Positions 9,825 through 22,208 of a DNA stretch of 64,000 nt are shown here, in pieces. Below the pieces are notes generated by a model, which was not told where the DNA came from, made no database searches, and was given only the letters and a program-made list of their open reading frames with translations. The stretch covers positions 223,531 to 287,530 of the forward strand of contig NMRB01000356.1 in the NCBI GenBank assembly GCA_002633025.1. The letters run 5' to 3'. The position numbers and the translations under genes are program-made. Position 1 is the stretch's first letter. The number at the start of each line of letters is the position of its first letter. The stretch is from Notospermus geniculatus. Lineage: Eukaryota > Nemertea > Pilidiophora > Heteronemertea > Lineidae.

Positions 9825-12800
9825 ATGGCCGACTTCGGTCTACGGAAACCCTCCCCGCTAAGTTTTGAGGGCAATTGCGCCGAAAACTGGCGCATATTCG
9901 TCCAGGAGTATGACATATTTATAACAGCAGGTTTCGCGGACAAGAATGCAGCCACCAAGGCAGCAATTCTGTTGAATCTCGCAGGCCCAGACGCTATTGA
10001 ACGGGCCCGGGCATTCACATACCTGCCTGCTAGGCCGAATCCCGCTGGTGGAGACAACCTGCCAGCTGAGGACAAAAACGATCCGGAGGTGCTTAAAAAG
10101 AAGTTCCAGGAACTCTGTAACCCTAGGACTAACGTCATTCTAGAGAGGCATAGGTTCAACTCCCGGAGACAACACCATGGTGAGTCCTTCGAGACATTTT
10201 ATTCAGACTTACTAAACAAGGCGAATGCATGCCAATTCGGGGACCTCAAGGACGAACTTATTCGGGACCGCCTCGTCTCGGGCATTATTAAGGACAATGT
10301 GCGAAAAATCCTGTTACGGGAACATGACCTCACCCTCACCAAGGCGGTTCAAACATGCCAAATTCACGAAATTTCGGAACGGGATGCCAAGGACATGCAG
10401 CCCAACTCCGGCACCCCGAAAGATCAGGACGTTCACGAGATAGGGAGAGGGAGACGTAACAAAGGACGGAAAAATCACAGCGAGAAACAAAGGAGGGATA
10501 ACGGGAAACGGTGTGGAAACTGTGGATACGAACAACATGCGCCGGGCAAAACGTGCCCCGCAAAGGGAAAACAATGCACAAAATGTTCAAAGTGGAACCA
10601 TTTCGCATCAGTTTGTCGGTCAACACACGACCAAGGACGCGATTACAACCGAGATTACAAGCCAAATAACTCACAGCGAACGAATCCGCGTTCCACCCCG
10701 AGGAAAACAATTCATGAGCTAGAGCCGGATGACGATGACGATGACGATGCATTCTTCATCGAAACTGTGGAAAATTCCAAAAGGAGTAAACAGGACATTC
10801 ACACTGTGGTGAAAATCAATAACATTCGTACAAAAATGAAACTGGACACTGGCGCAAAGTGTAACGTCATGAGTCTGGCCAAGGTCAGGTGCCTGAAGGG
10901 CAATCTCGATTCGTCCAAAGCAACCAATCTGATAGGGTTTGGTGGCCAGGTAACCAGATCTGTTGGCGCAGCTCAGCTACAGTGTGTACATCGGAACCAA
11001 ACTTGGGACATCGAGTTTCAAGTTGTGGACAAAGACATCGCGACGATTCTAGGCATCAAGGACTGCCTAAGGCTAGACCTCATCACTCTCAGTGCCGAAG
11101 TCTTCGAGGTCAAGGATGAAACGAAGCCTGAACTCCCAGGGGTTCTGAAGAAATACCCGAGTCTATTCGATGGAAAGCTAGGGAAGCTACCGATCGAACC
11201 ACATAAGATCGTCGTGGATGCAAACATCACTCCAGTCATACGCCCCGTGCGGAACGTACCAATCGCGATGAAGGACAAACTTAAGGACAAACTGGAAGAG
11301 ATGGTGAACGACGGCATCATTGCCCCTGTCACAGAGCCCACCGATTGGGTCTCGGCAATGGTCGTTACCACAAAGAAGAGCACAGGAGATATTCGCGTAT
11401 GCATCGATCCAGGAGATCTAAACAAAGCAATCAAACGCCCGCGGTATCCCATGAAAACAATCGAACAAGTGGTGGCTGACATGCCCAATGCAAAACTGTT
11501 TACTGTGATAGATGTCAGTCAGGCTTTTTACCACATACCACTGGAGGAAGAGTCGTCATACCTGACCACGTTCGGGACACCTTTCGGTCGTTTCCGATAC
11601 CTTCGTTTACCGATGGGGATATGCTCCGCCCCAGAAGTTTGGCAGCAGACAATAGACCAGCTTCTGGCAGGATACCCAGTTCACACAATAATGGATGACA
11701 TGTTCATACCAGGCGATAACGATGAAGATCACGACACGAAACTTAATACAGTGGCCGCGCGACTAGACGAACTGAACATTAAGGCAACACTCCGCAAGCT
11801 CAAGTACAAGAAACCGTCAGTGCCGTACATTGGTCATGTATTGTCTGACCAAGGACTCAAGCCAGACCCAGAAAAGGTAGCCGCCATCATAGATATGCCC
11901 AAGCCGGAGGACACGACGGACCTACTGAGATTTCTGGGAATGGTCAAATATCTGACAAAATTCATTCCGAATTTAAGTGAGAAAGCCGCAGCGCTTAACG
12001 AACTACTGCGAAAGGACCATGCGTGGGTATGGGATTGCCGCCAAGAAACAGCATTCCAGGCTATAAAACAGAACATTGCACAGACCACCAGCCTGGCCTT
12101 CTATAACGTCAACGACGAGGTGACGCTGACCTGCGATGCATCGAAAAGCGGCATCGGCGCCGCATGCCTGCAACACGGTAGACCGGTCGCCTTCGCATCA
12201 CGAGCTATGTCTGATGCAGAGACAAGGTATGCCCAAATCGAAAAAGAACTCTTAGCCGTCTCTTTCGCATGTTCAAAATTTCACAACTACATCTACGGGA
12301 AAAAAGTGACAATCGAAACAGACCATCAACCGTTGGTCTCCATCGTAAAGAAACCGCTAGCGTCAGCACCCGCTCGCTTACAACGCCTACTTCTGCGAAT
12401 ACAGAAGTATGACTTTGACCTAGTGTACAAGAAAGGGAAAGAACTCTTTATCGCTGACACACTCTCACGTGCATACCTACCACTGGAGGAAGCAGCCGAA
12501 AAGGAGGAAACACAGTCGATGGATTTTGAAGTTCTGTCAATAATACCAATGTCCAATGACAGACTAGAAGAGCTAAAGCAGGCAACCGCTGATGACGAAC
12601 ACCTGCAGACGCTCCGCAATACTATTATGTCAGGATGGCCTGATTCCGAAAAGGACACACCGCCGGAAATCAAACGTTATTTCCCATTTCGCGATGAACT
12701 GCTATGTGACAATGGGATAATATTCAAAGGGCAAAAGGTGGTAGTACCGTCAACACTACAACTCACATACATGACGCAAGCCCATGGTGGCCACCTCGGA

Positions 12801-13863
12801 AGTGAAGCCACCAAACGCCGAGCACGAGATGTTCTGTACTGGCTCACAATGAACAATGACATTGATAGCATGGTTAAATCCTGCAATGTGTGCCTGAGCC
12901 AGAAGAACCACCAACAAAAGGAACCACTCTTGCTGTACCCGGTCCCAAGCAGGCCGTGGGCTATCATAGGTACCGACCTCTTTGAGTGGCAGGGAAACTC
13001 ACACTTAGTGACAGTGGACTCGTACTCTGGTTGGTTTGAGGTGAACACGCTCAATGACACCTCCACCAAAACAATAGTCAAAAAACTGAAATCGCATTTC
13101 GCCAGATTTGGAATTCCGGAGTTGCTCGTGTCAGATCCAGGGCCGCAATACAGATCCAAGGAGTTCCAGGACTTCAGCAGCAAATGGGGATTTAAACACA
13201 CTATGAGCAGTCCGTACTTTCACAGCAGCAACGGTCTTGCGGAGAAAGCGGTTCAATCCGCCAAACGGTTGCTTGAGAAATCAAAAAGGGACAATTCTGA
13301 CTTTTATCTCAACTTGCTCAACTGGAGAAACACACCAAGAGACTCAGTGTTGGGCTCCCAAGCTCAACGCAACCTCTCACGTCGCACGCGCACTACGCTC
13401 CCAACCACAGAAGTGCAGCTCCTACCAGCTGCACTGGACACGAAAACAGTGCAAAACCGCTTATCTGAGCTCCGACAAATACAAAAGAAGAGCTCAGACA
13501 AGGCGGCAAAACCACTTGCGCCACTTGCCCCCGGAACCGCAGTCCGCATGCAAACCGACAAGGGGTACGATAGGGAAGCGATCATTACCAGGAAAGCCGA
13601 AGAACCCAGATCGTACTACGTTCGGGAAAGGGAAGGAGGCTACGAATATAAGAGGAACCGAAGGCATCTACTCCAAGTACCAGCACACACACTGCATACT
13701 GAGACCAACGATGATTCCGATCTGCAGCAAGTGCCACAACCCAACCTGAACACTAACATGCCGAACATTGCCCCGCGGACAACCGGTCCAAAAGAACAGC
13801 AAACCACTGCTCTGCCCGCAGCAGACCCAGTAGATCATTATGTAACCAGAAGTGGTCGCACAG
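9825..13863 (+). CDS. Gag-Pol polyprotein (3' end lost in gap)
   Basis: A single open frame, at least 1346 codons before the gap, starts at an ATG in good context (gaaacatgg). Gag occupies about residues 1-290, with two zinc knuckles: C230-x2-C-x4-H-x5-C and the canonical C251-x2-C254-x4-H259-x4-C264. An aspartic protease follows with DTGA at 341-344. Reverse transcriptase spans roughly 440-700 with catalytic IMDD at 622-625. RNase H has CDAS near 771. Integrase has an HHCC zinc-binding region (about 986-1025) and a DD35E triad at D1051, D1104 and E1140. No stop or frameshift interrupts it, so the protein could be functional. Gag and Pol are fused in one frame without a shift, as in some metazoan gypsy lineages. 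The frame probably ends inside the gap, since short stops appear directly after it. Confidence 0.93.
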
Positions 13864-14448
13864 NNNNNNNNNNNNNNNNNNNNNNNNNNNNNNNNNNNNN
13901 NNNNNNNNNNNNNNNNNNNNNNNNNNNNNNNNNNNNNNNNNNNNNNNNNNNNNNNNNNNNNNNNNNNNNNNNNNNNNNNNNNNNNNNNNNNNNNNNNNNN
14001 NNNNNNNNNNNNNNNNNNNNNNNNNNNNNNNNNNNNNNNNNNNNNNNNNNNNNNNNNNNNNNNNNNNNNNNNNNNNNNNNNNNNNNNNNNNNNNNNNNNN
14101 NNNNNNNNNNNNNNNNNNNNNNNNNNNNNNNNNNNNNNNNNNNNNNNNNNNNNNNNNNNNNNNNNNNNNNNNNNNNNNNNNNNNNNNNNNNNNNNNNNNN
14201 NNNNNNNNNNNNNNNNNNNNNNNNNNNNNNNNNNNNNNNNNNNNNNNNNNNNNNNNNNNNNNNNNNNNNNNNNNNNNNNNNNNNNNNNNNNNNNNNNNNN
14301 NNNNNNNNNNNNNNNNNNNNNNNNNNNNNNNNNNNNNNNNNNNNNNNNNNNNNNNNNNNNNNNNNNNNNNNNNNNNNNNNNNNNNNNNNNNNNNNNNNNN
14401 NNNNNNNNNNNNNNNNNNNNNNNNNNNNNNNNNNNNNNNNNNNNNNNN
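13864..14448. other. Assembly gap (Ns) inside the retrotransposon
   Basis: A 585-bp run of N. Open frames crossing it are artefacts of translating N. Confidence 0.99.
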
Positions 14449-14870
14449 GGGACAATTGAACTATTGATGAGTAATTGAGACAATTGAGTTGAATTCGGAC
14501 AATCTATATACATACCGATATTACTAGGGTATGGATTTTTACTGCTGATATAGACATACATGTACTCATATTATACGATGTATGGTTTAGTCATAGACTC
14601 TAGTCTGATCTGGTTTCAAGGCTGGAATATAGTTCTATTCTATAGTGGACCTATTTAGTTTGAGCATAATATAATACTTACTAACAAACTCTAACAAACA
14701 AACATGTCGTATTAGAAATATACATTTATATGCAGTATGCTTGCCAAGATGTATTGTATTGTCACCAACCATGATATCATAGTTTCAGATTCACTTGTGT
14801 ATACATGAAACCAAGTTGTGATAACATCAGCATTCATCTACACAGAAATGTCTTTCTAAAGAAGGGAGGA

Positions 14871-15052
14871 TGTAAAGTGATTAGATACTAGTAGCTGGCT
14901 CTGTCCAGTGGCGCCATCTGCGCTAAGCAATTGTAACTATGTATTATGCAAATAGTATTGATCACGTGTAGTCAGTTCCATCATGGCCGTATCTGAATAA
15001 AGAAGTGTTATCTTACATCGCCTTTCAATTCACGATATAACAACAATCTACA
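14871..15052 (+). repeat. 3' LTR
   Basis: 182 bp, identical to the 5' LTR except A at 15003. It is preceded by the polypurine tract and ends atctaca. Confidence 0.93.
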
Positions 15053-15592
15053 GATCTGCTACTGCTTACCTGTTACGTAGTACATTTCAGCTATTGAAAT
15101 GTGTGGGTTCACCAAGGCTATTAACACTTTCCTCAAACACGACATCCGCCGGGTAGACGGATTTCTTCTAAGTCAGATGAAATTCTCTGATCCACTTGAA
15201 TCCGACTTAGGCATTTTCTACAGTACCTTGGCAGTGAAAGGGTTTAAGGAGGACTTTCAAAATTTGTGATAACAGGAAGATTACGTACCGTATCTGAATG
15301 TGATCGTCTTAGACTGTCACTCAGGTCGTTTATTTGACGTCGATTCTCAATTTCATCTCTGAAGCAAAGAAATATGAAATTTAACACAAACTAATCGGTG
15401 AGACTCACAACAATACTACGTCGCTGGCAAAAATGTGGCCAACAGAATTGTTGCATCTAATGCCCATTGTATATGATCAAACTTTTTCCTCAATCATTTT
15501 GGTCAAATTTGTATGTTGAGGGTCTTGCCGTACAATGTCAATCACTTTCATCCAATCTTTTACAAAATGGCATTAGAAAACCCGTCCAATGA
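15053..15592. other. Non-coding stretch, nothing recognised
   Basis: No gene is visible. Parts of 15430-15590 (atgatcaaactttt, cattttggtcaa) recur loosely in inverted form near 16130-16260, outside the next element, so this may be part of a larger palindrome. Confidence 0.4.
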
Positions 15593-16023
15593 GGTACCGG
15601 CAGACCTAATCCGCGACGCGGCGCTGACTATCAACTCGGTCATAACTACGTCATTGAAAGTTAGGCTAACGTTATTTTCCAATTAATTCTGAATAGCACA
15701 CCCTGTTTCTAGGCCAAATAAAACTAAAACGTTGCACTCAATTTCTGATTTAATTTTCTACCATTAAGTACAGAAGTGCTAAAATATATCTTATGGCTTT
15801 TGAGCAAAAATCTCTGCGGGAACATGATGAATTTAATAGATAATGTTGACCATTTTACTGTAAACGACAGGCGAATGGTCGACGTCATGGGTTGTGAATG
15901 ACGCAGTTTTTGTAACGTCAGAATGACGCACGACGGCTGATGACGTTCAACAATCGCAAAGGCATGCGCACCTGCGTTTTAACCGAGTTGATGATCAGCG
16001 CCTCCTTTTGTTTGCCGGTACCC
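15593..16023. mobile_element. MITE with TIR ggtaccggca
   Basis: The left end ggtaccggcagac, then ggcgctgactatcaactcgg, is mirrored by gagttgatgatcagcgcc and gccggtacc at the right. There is no ORF. Confidence 0.65.
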
Positions 16024-16650
16024 CATTGCGTAACCACCATTCAAAATATGACATTCGTAATCACATGAATCTAGAAACTCTAATTCAGCAGGGTTACATG
16101 TAATTGTTCAATAAATATCCATGCCTGCGGTACATGGTCAAATTTTATCAATTGGTCATTCAAAAATAGGACCGGCTCCATTCCATCAATCTCTGATTGA
16201 TGAAAAGTGATTGCCGTACACGATCAATCTTTTTGGTCAAGTTTTTTTCATCCAACTTNTTAAATTATTCCAAGAACTCACCCATAGAACCTGTTAAGTG
16301 ACCTCCACTTTGCATTTCTCAAACGACCACAAAGCCACATATTTCACAGAACATGCAAGACTCATGGAGAATATAGTGCAGTCAGAGTGTTCCATAAGGC
16401 CTTTAGTACAAGTGAGCCCCTATTAGTCCAAGCATACAAGTTCTGAGATTGAGAATATAAGAATACTTTTGTCATTGATGTGCACACTGGATTATCAGGT
16501 CATCACATTGGTCTTTGTCAGCGTGGAGTGCGAGTGAATGGAGGTGTGTTGGGCTCGGCAGGTGGGCTAGAGGATCATACACCTGAACAGTCCCCAGGCA
16601 AAACAACTTTCAATTTTCATACGGCAGGTCTGTGCAAGTTAGAAACAAGG
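16024..16650. other. Non-coding stretch, nothing recognised
   Basis: Only short frames are present. A single N lies at 16259. Confidence 0.4.
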
Positions 16651-16654
16651 AATG

Positions 16655-17190
16655 AAATGGCCCATGGACCATGTGCTGACCTGGGTGAATGTACCAGGGT
16701 CCATATTCATAAACACACTTAAGTCAAAGTGATACTTATCTTTTGTGTTGAACAAAGGATAAGTATGACACTTAGACTTCAGTAGGTTTATGAATATGGG
16801 TCCTGGACCCGTATTCATAAAACTACTTAAGTCTAAGTGTGACACTTATCCTTTGTTCAACACAAAAGATAAGTATCACACTTCGACTTAAGTATGTTTA
16901 TGAATATGGACCCTGAAGAACATATGACAAGTGAAATGTTAAAATCGGAATGTTCCAGGGCAAGCCCTGAGTTCCAGGGTAATATGATAATGGTCAAAAT
17001 TTCAAGGTCAAAACATTCTCGCTTGAGTAATTTATGATACAAGTGCCAAAGTCCAGCTGTACACATAGACCTAGGTACAAGATCACACCAAGTTGGAAGA
17101 TACCAGGTCAAATATCCACGAAACCACGGACGACGACAATGGACGCTGCATCATTGTAAGAGCTCACCCCAGGACAGGTGAGCTAAAAAA
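16655..17190. mobile_element. Member of the gtgagctaaaaat element family with nested palindromes
   Basis: The 5' end aatggcccatggaccatgtg and the 3' hairpin agctcacc/ggtgagct followed by aaaaa match the 8305-9233 family. About 16696-16915 is a pair of palindromic MITEs with attcataaac ends and mirrored gataagtatcacact arms inserted in it. Confidence 0.65.
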
Positions 17191-17625
17191 TGAATATAAT
17201 TTACTGGTAATGGTATTATTTTGGGAATGGGATAGCAAGGTAAATCGTACAATATCTTAAAGTTCAAGGAAACACGGAATATGAAATGAGTGTGTTATAC
17301 ATCATTCGACATTAGTCGTTTAGGCCAAGTAAAAAAATATATTAGATTAGCGTCCCCTCCCTCCCCCAAAAATGCATTTCCTATACCTCCCCAAAATTTT
17401 GGCAATCTCTGAAATTTTTTTTATTTGATTTTGAGATGTCTTTTCACTTTCAGCCTCAAACTTGTAAAAATAAAAAATACCCCCCCCCCCTCCCCACTCA
17501 TCTGAGAAAAAAAGGACGTGAATCTAATTATTATTTTTGCTTGGCCTTAAGTCACGGCTAGATGTCAACAGATAATCCAAGCAAGTAAACTAAATCAAGG
17601 CCAACCGAGTCAATTTACTTAAACA
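17191..17625. other. Non-coding stretch with poly-C and A-rich tracts
   Basis: Around 17350-17510 there are runs of C, T and A (cccccccccc, aaaaaa). No gene was seen. Confidence 0.4.
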
Positions 17626-18150
17626 GGCCTCGCACAGGGACGGTCCTGAAGGCAGTTCAACACGGTTCAAAACCGTGCCGAATCGCCCAAAATGACGGCA
17701 GTTTGGTATGGCACAAGTACGTGAAAACACAGTGTGGATAAGGTGGTGATGCGGTTGTCAGCAAGGTATGTGGTACAACTGCGGTCAGAGGTGGTGTTAG
17801 AAGGGTGATGTACGGTGTTAACACGGTCATGTACGGGCCATATGCAATCTGGGGGATATTGCGAGGTGGCCACAAGGTGTTGGGGGCAATAACACGGTAG
17901 CCATTTTTTCAGCGGTTCTGAAGGGTTGTGAAAGGTGACAACAAGGTAGCGACTCAGCAGCAACTCGGTGATTCCCGGTTTTGAGAACAGCCGTGAAAAT
18001 TTCAAACATTTTGAAAATCCTGCAGTTCCAAAAACAAGGTGGCGGTCAATGGCGAACACCATCACGGTGTCTAGGGGGTGTCACTGAGGTTCAGCACGGT
18101 TTTGAACTCTGCTGAACCGCCGTCAGAACCGCCCTTGTGTGAGACCTGCT
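17626..18150. mobile_element. MITE with long inverted ends (cctcgcacaggg)
   Basis: The left end ggcctcgcacagggacgg, then cagttcaacacgg, is mirrored by ccgcccttgtgtgagacc at the right. The interior holds many accgtg/cacggt words. There is no coding sequence. Confidence 0.7.
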
Positions 18151-18242
18151 TTACACAAATTGTGTGACAAAGGTTTGCCCATCTAGGCCTGTGCCAAGAC
18201 GGACAGGCCTTCAGCCCCAAGCTGAAGGGAGTGATGCTTGCT

Positions 18243-18386
18243 AAAGCAGCGAATCCATTGTCACGATTTTGGGTTGAGACGGGGTTGCGATCACCTTATA
18301 AGGACTTCCGATTGCTATACAAGGTGATCGCAAGGGATTGCAACCCCGTCTCAAGCCAAAATCGTGACAGTGTATTCGCCGCTTAA
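18243..18386. mobile_element. Short palindromic MITE
   Basis: Arms running from aagcagcgaatcc through gttgcgatcacctt to the complement span nearly the whole element. It is essentially one hairpin. Confidence 0.75.
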
Positions 18387-18477
18387 TGCATGTGAGGAAG
18401 GACACAACGATTCTCATATGAAGTTTGTCAGATCCTTTTTAATAAAAGGCTGTATTAAGTATCTTTTGTTGGTAATA

Positions 18478-18738
18478 CCCCAATCACACTGACATGACTG
18501 AGCTAGTTCTCAGTACGTTCTTGAAAATTTCGCCGAACGGGCTCAAACTGTGTGCGAACGGAGTGGACGTAGTGGCAACTTTTTACAGTCTTTTTACGAA
18601 CTTCATGGACTTTTCGGAAGGGTGCTCCAGAACATCGAGGCATTATTTGGCCAAGGGTTACACGTTCTATCCCATTTTACGATTTTTTTAGGACGGGGCA
18701 GGACGTTTTGAGAACTACTTCAGTGTGACAGGCCCTTA
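18478..18738. mobile_element. MITE with TIR containing tcacactgac
   Basis: The left end caatcacactgacatg and tagttctcagtacgt are mirrored by acgttttgagaactac and tcagtgtgacagg at the right. Confidence 0.55.
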
Positions 18739-19050
18739 AAGCGAGTGCAAAAGAACCACAAAGATGAAATGATATTAGTAGCAAAGCTTTGTAAGGGATG
18801 ATGCGTTGCTGGAATCTAATCTACAGTAGCAGCCTGCCCCATGATACCCAAGACCGAGGTAAAGAACTTTATAGCAATGGTTTACCTGTCTGCAGTTGCA
18901 TCAGAACTCATTTCAACCGAGTCTGATTTACTGTTATGTTTGAAATAAAATGAATAATGAATGATAAGTGTGAATGCATAAAATGTTCATTTGTACGTGT
19001 GTACGTGTAAGTAGTGTCTGATGACAAATGCAATATGTTCGAAAGACAAA

Positions 19051-19763
19051 GGGCCTTACACGGTGCTGGTTTGAGGAAACCTACCTCCACCCTCCTTGGG
19101 CGGGTTCGGTTCAGGATGGATTGATCGCTTTTACACGGTGCGCAGTGTTCTCGCCAGGCCTCTCAATTAGGGCGCATGCGCCCCAATTGAATCTCAGAAG
19201 CAAGTTCGCGCCCTGTCTTAAATTGCCGCGACCTGGCATCTAGAATTCAAAATTTTCGGGGGGAGGGCCCCCAGACCCCCCGCCCGGGGCGCGCGGTGCC
19301 GACGAAGTCGGCACATGGTGCGCCCTGATTGATTAAAATCCTGGCGAGAACACTGGGTGCGGGTTCGGTAACCTACCTCAATCTAGTTCGAGGTCGGTTC
19401 GTTCAAATGCGTGCCACTAGATGGCGTGTACATGTATCAACATTTACAGTTATCGTAACTAAAAAATATTCCGGAAATAATCACTAAAAATCGATAAACC
19501 ATGCTTCTTTACAGCAAGTAACGCGAGTGATGTCGCTCTGGGAGCGTGCTCAATCCCCCACGAGGCCAGTGGAGGTCGGTTCGCTTTTACACGAGAGAAT
19601 AAATGGCCTGCACCTACCTCCACCTTCCTGAGAATCACGGCGAACTGAACAGGCCCGAGGAAGGTGGAGGTCAGTTGTTTCATTTTTACACGGGGAAAAA
19701 TAACCGAACCCTCCTCGATCTATTCTCGATCCGGAACGCACCCGCACCGTGTAAAAAGGGCTG
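19051..19763. mobile_element. MITE with TIR gggccttacacggtgc, carrying a nested element
   Basis: The outer ends are gggccttacacggtgc and gcaccgtgtaaaaagggc. Arms repeat cctacctccacc and ggtggaggtcggttcg words. The interior is interrupted by the 19143-19355 insertion. Confidence 0.65.
19143..19355. mobile_element. hAT-like MITE (cagtgttctcgccagg) nested in another MITE
   Basis: The ends cagtgttctcgccagg and cctggcgagaacactg are perfect complements. Direct repeat ggtgcg flanks both sides (19137-19142 and 19356-19361). A relative with cagtgttctagccag ends is at 26970-27187. Confidence 0.8.
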
Positions 19764-19926
19764 TAGTGCCCAGTTGGTTCATGACCTTGAAATGGTTTTG
19801 CAATTTGAGTAAGGAACTTTTTAAAGTGTACACATAAGTCAAAGAAAAAACCCGATGATTTACATGTATATCATCACTAGCATCACTAGACAGCAGTAGA
19901 TGGATTTGAAAAACCGTACAAAATAC

Positions 19927-20114
19927 AAAGAGGCTGTTCACTTTCGGAACCATTTTCCCAGCTACATGTAATTTTTCATTACGTTGCAGTTGACTGATTT
20001 TCACGAAAACTTGAAAGGTATTACACCTGAAGTTTTCGTGAAAATCAATCAACTGCAACATAATGAAAATTACATGTAGTTGGGAAAATGGTTCCGAAAG
20101 TGAACAGCCCCTTT
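19927..20114. mobile_element. Palindromic MITE at the left edge of copy A
   Basis: The ends aagaggctgttcacttt and aaagtgaacagcccctttc bound a near-perfect palindrome (ttttcacgaaaac arms). Homology with copy B begins inside its right arm, at about 20077. Confidence 0.8.
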
Positions 20115-20515
20115 CAGCATCTTCTCTCAAACAATCAGCAAGATATAAGTACTGGTAGCCATTAGATTTAGAAGTTTTTCACAAAAGGTCCACTTGAGTG
20201 GCAAAAATAGGAATGAGATCATGTCAAAAATTTAACCCTAGGCCTACAGAGATCTGAGGTGCAATTGTGCCTGCAAAAAGAATAAAGGATCCATCGAAAA
20301 AAAACAAGCTGGCAATAAGGCAAGGTTTAAGTTGATGGATGCCCCAACAGACCAGTACTAAGGCATCTAAGCACAGCATACACCCTTAATTCATGCCCTT
20401 CGGCCTACTGGCAGACACTGGCAGAGCAGGTTAAAAAGATGGGCTCGACTCTTAAAGCACTTCTTGCAAAGAAAATCTTCTAACAACTGATTTCAGAGTA
20501 TTCTATGATGATATA

Positions 20516-20781
20516 CAGTACAGGTCACAATTGACATCCCTACGGCTTCGCGTAAGTTACTCGTAAGTTACGTGTAACTCACGGCTTTGGTTTCGCGTAA
20601 CTCACTGCATAACTCGCCAAAATCGCATAACTCGCCTCGTAAATCACTGCGTAGCTAGTGAAATTCGCGTAATTCACCGCGTAACTCACCTCGTAAGTTA
20701 CACGTAACATAGCTCGTGAATTGTTGCGCAACTTACTCGTAACTTATGCGAATTTAGGGATGTCAATTGTGACCTGTACTG
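20516..20781. mobile_element. TA-flanked MITE, copy A only
   Basis: The ends cagtacaggtcacaattgac and complement are flanked by TA. The interior repeats gtaactcac and cgtaagtta words. Copy B near 37310 reads straight through (gatgatataacaaag), giving an empty site. A second copy is at 26190-26459. Confidence 0.85.
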
Positions 20782-20886
20782 TAAGTGTAACAAAGAAATG
20801 TAAGCATCAGGCACGATTAGTTGTTAGTAAAACAAAATAAACACTGCACACGGATGAAAAGATTTGTGTCAGTTGAGATGACCTCG

Positions 20887-21603
20887 CAGACCCCTAGCTA
20901 GGCATTTCCAGAGGCGCCGTGCCCTGCCTTAAAAAATAACTGAGAAATGCGCCCTGCCCCCAAAAATTGTTGCCTAACGCGCCCTACCCTTCCTTTTCAA
21001 CCACCCTGCCCAAGAAATGCACGAACTCGCTCCCGCCCAATTTGCTGCCATCTGTACGACGCTGATGAAGTTAGGATCTCTGCTGTGTAAACATCAGGTA
21101 TGCAAAATCTCCGCCCAGATCCAGTCTCAAGCAATTCTACTTCGATAAAAACGCTTGCCCCTACACGCACTTTCATTATGCGTGATTAGTGTTTGCGCAA
21201 TACTTTTGTTCTGTGAGGTTTCGGATGCAATGGAAGCCCAATGATGCTGCAAAGAGAGCAGGCGAAGCAGAAAAAGCCTCAAAGAATTGGCAGCTTCGGC
21301 TGCCAAAAGTCAGCGAATTGAAGTTTTATTTGGGTTAGAATCTAACGAATAGACTATAAATCCTATTTTGCAATGTTTTGCCCGTTTTCACCTGGCTAAA
21401 TCAGTTGAAACTTTTGACAGCAAAGCGCACGTCCCAGGTTCTGCTGGTGTCCTGCCAACTTTCACTGTAAGCATTACACGGCAAGCCCAGGATGTCCAGT
21501 GCACGACCCGCGGTATCGGGTAAAAGTGCCCTTCTTTTGCCCCAAGTGCCCCAAAGCCAGCTTGGTCCACCCTGCCCGTTCTTGGTCTCCAGCTAGGGGT
21601 CTG
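20887..21603. mobile_element. DNA element with 5-bp target duplication (TIR cagacccctagctagg)
   Basis: The ends cagacccctagctagg and agctaggggtctg are complementary. Direct repeat cctcg lies on both sides. The orthologous insertion is at 37418-38117 in copy B and an additional copy at 39183-39925. Size and 5-bp duplication fit a non-autonomous hAT5-like element; no transposase is visible. Confidence 0.7.
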
Positions 21604-22035
21604 CCTCGGATGGCCAATCCTGTACTGACACAATAACATAACTCGAGTAAACATGGAGAAACAAGTAAATTTATAATCATACCTGACTCTATAGCTGATG
21701 ATGAAATAGAAAATATATTCTACATGTGTACCAACCATGAGCATGTAGAAGGATGTCAATGAATGACAGATAATTTGGAACAGGCCCATCCATATTACAA
21801 TGTACATGTACCCTGTCATTTTTCACACTAATTCTGATCCCTGATTTTCCAGGGTCTCAAGCACAGCAAAAGCAAGGTGTCTGGCTATAGGCCTAGAGGC
21901 ACTTGTAGGAGTTTTGCAATGGTTATTTGCAATTAATAGCCTTAGTTCCACCTATCCCCAAATTGGTGGGGTTTTTCAGACACGGGTCACCCCCGTGCTT
22001 AAAAAAACGCCACACTTACACCTATTTTCAGTATG
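21604..22035. other. Non-coding stretch (intronic in the CEP128 model)
   Basis: No exon or element recognised. It is matched by copy B 38118-38550. Confidence 0.4.
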
Positions 22036-22208
22036 CAGTAAAACCTCCGTATAGTGAACGCCCTTGGGACCGGAAAAAGTGTTCACTATAGGGAGGTGTT
22101 CACTATGAGGAGGGCCCGGTTTAGTGCAATGGTTAATGCAAAGAAATAATTGGGACCGAAAATGAACGTTCGTTGTTCAGAGGTTGTTCACTAACGGAGG
22201 TTTTACTG
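22036..22208. mobile_element. MITE, TIR cagtaaaacctccgtat, copy A only
   Basis: The ends cagtaaaacctccgtatag and aacggaggttttactg are complementary. Copy B (about 38540-38560) reads tcagtatgtttcataag, which fixes the empty site and a 2-bp TG duplication. The internal words gttcactatagggagg are typical of pogo-like MITEs. Confidence 0.85.

Larger units (their letters stand above)
9449..15052 (+). mobile_element. Ty3/gypsy-type LTR retrotransposon
   Basis: A complete layout is visible: 5' LTR (9449-9630), primer-binding site starting tggtgtcagaagtg at 9631, one long gag-pol frame (9825 to the gap at 13864), a polypurine tract (aaagaagggagga) at 14858-14870 and the 3' LTR (14871-15052). Order protease, RT, RNase H, integrase identifies Ty3/gypsy. 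The LTRs differ at one of 182 positions (G9581 versus A15003), so the insertion is young. The flanking five bases (ctcac left, gatct right) do not match, so the usual target duplication is absent. A 585-bp gap removes the end of pol. Confidence 0.93.

Noticed and set aside
13668-14561. Long minus-strand and plus-strand frames across 13864-14448
   Set aside because: They consist mostly of N translated as X.
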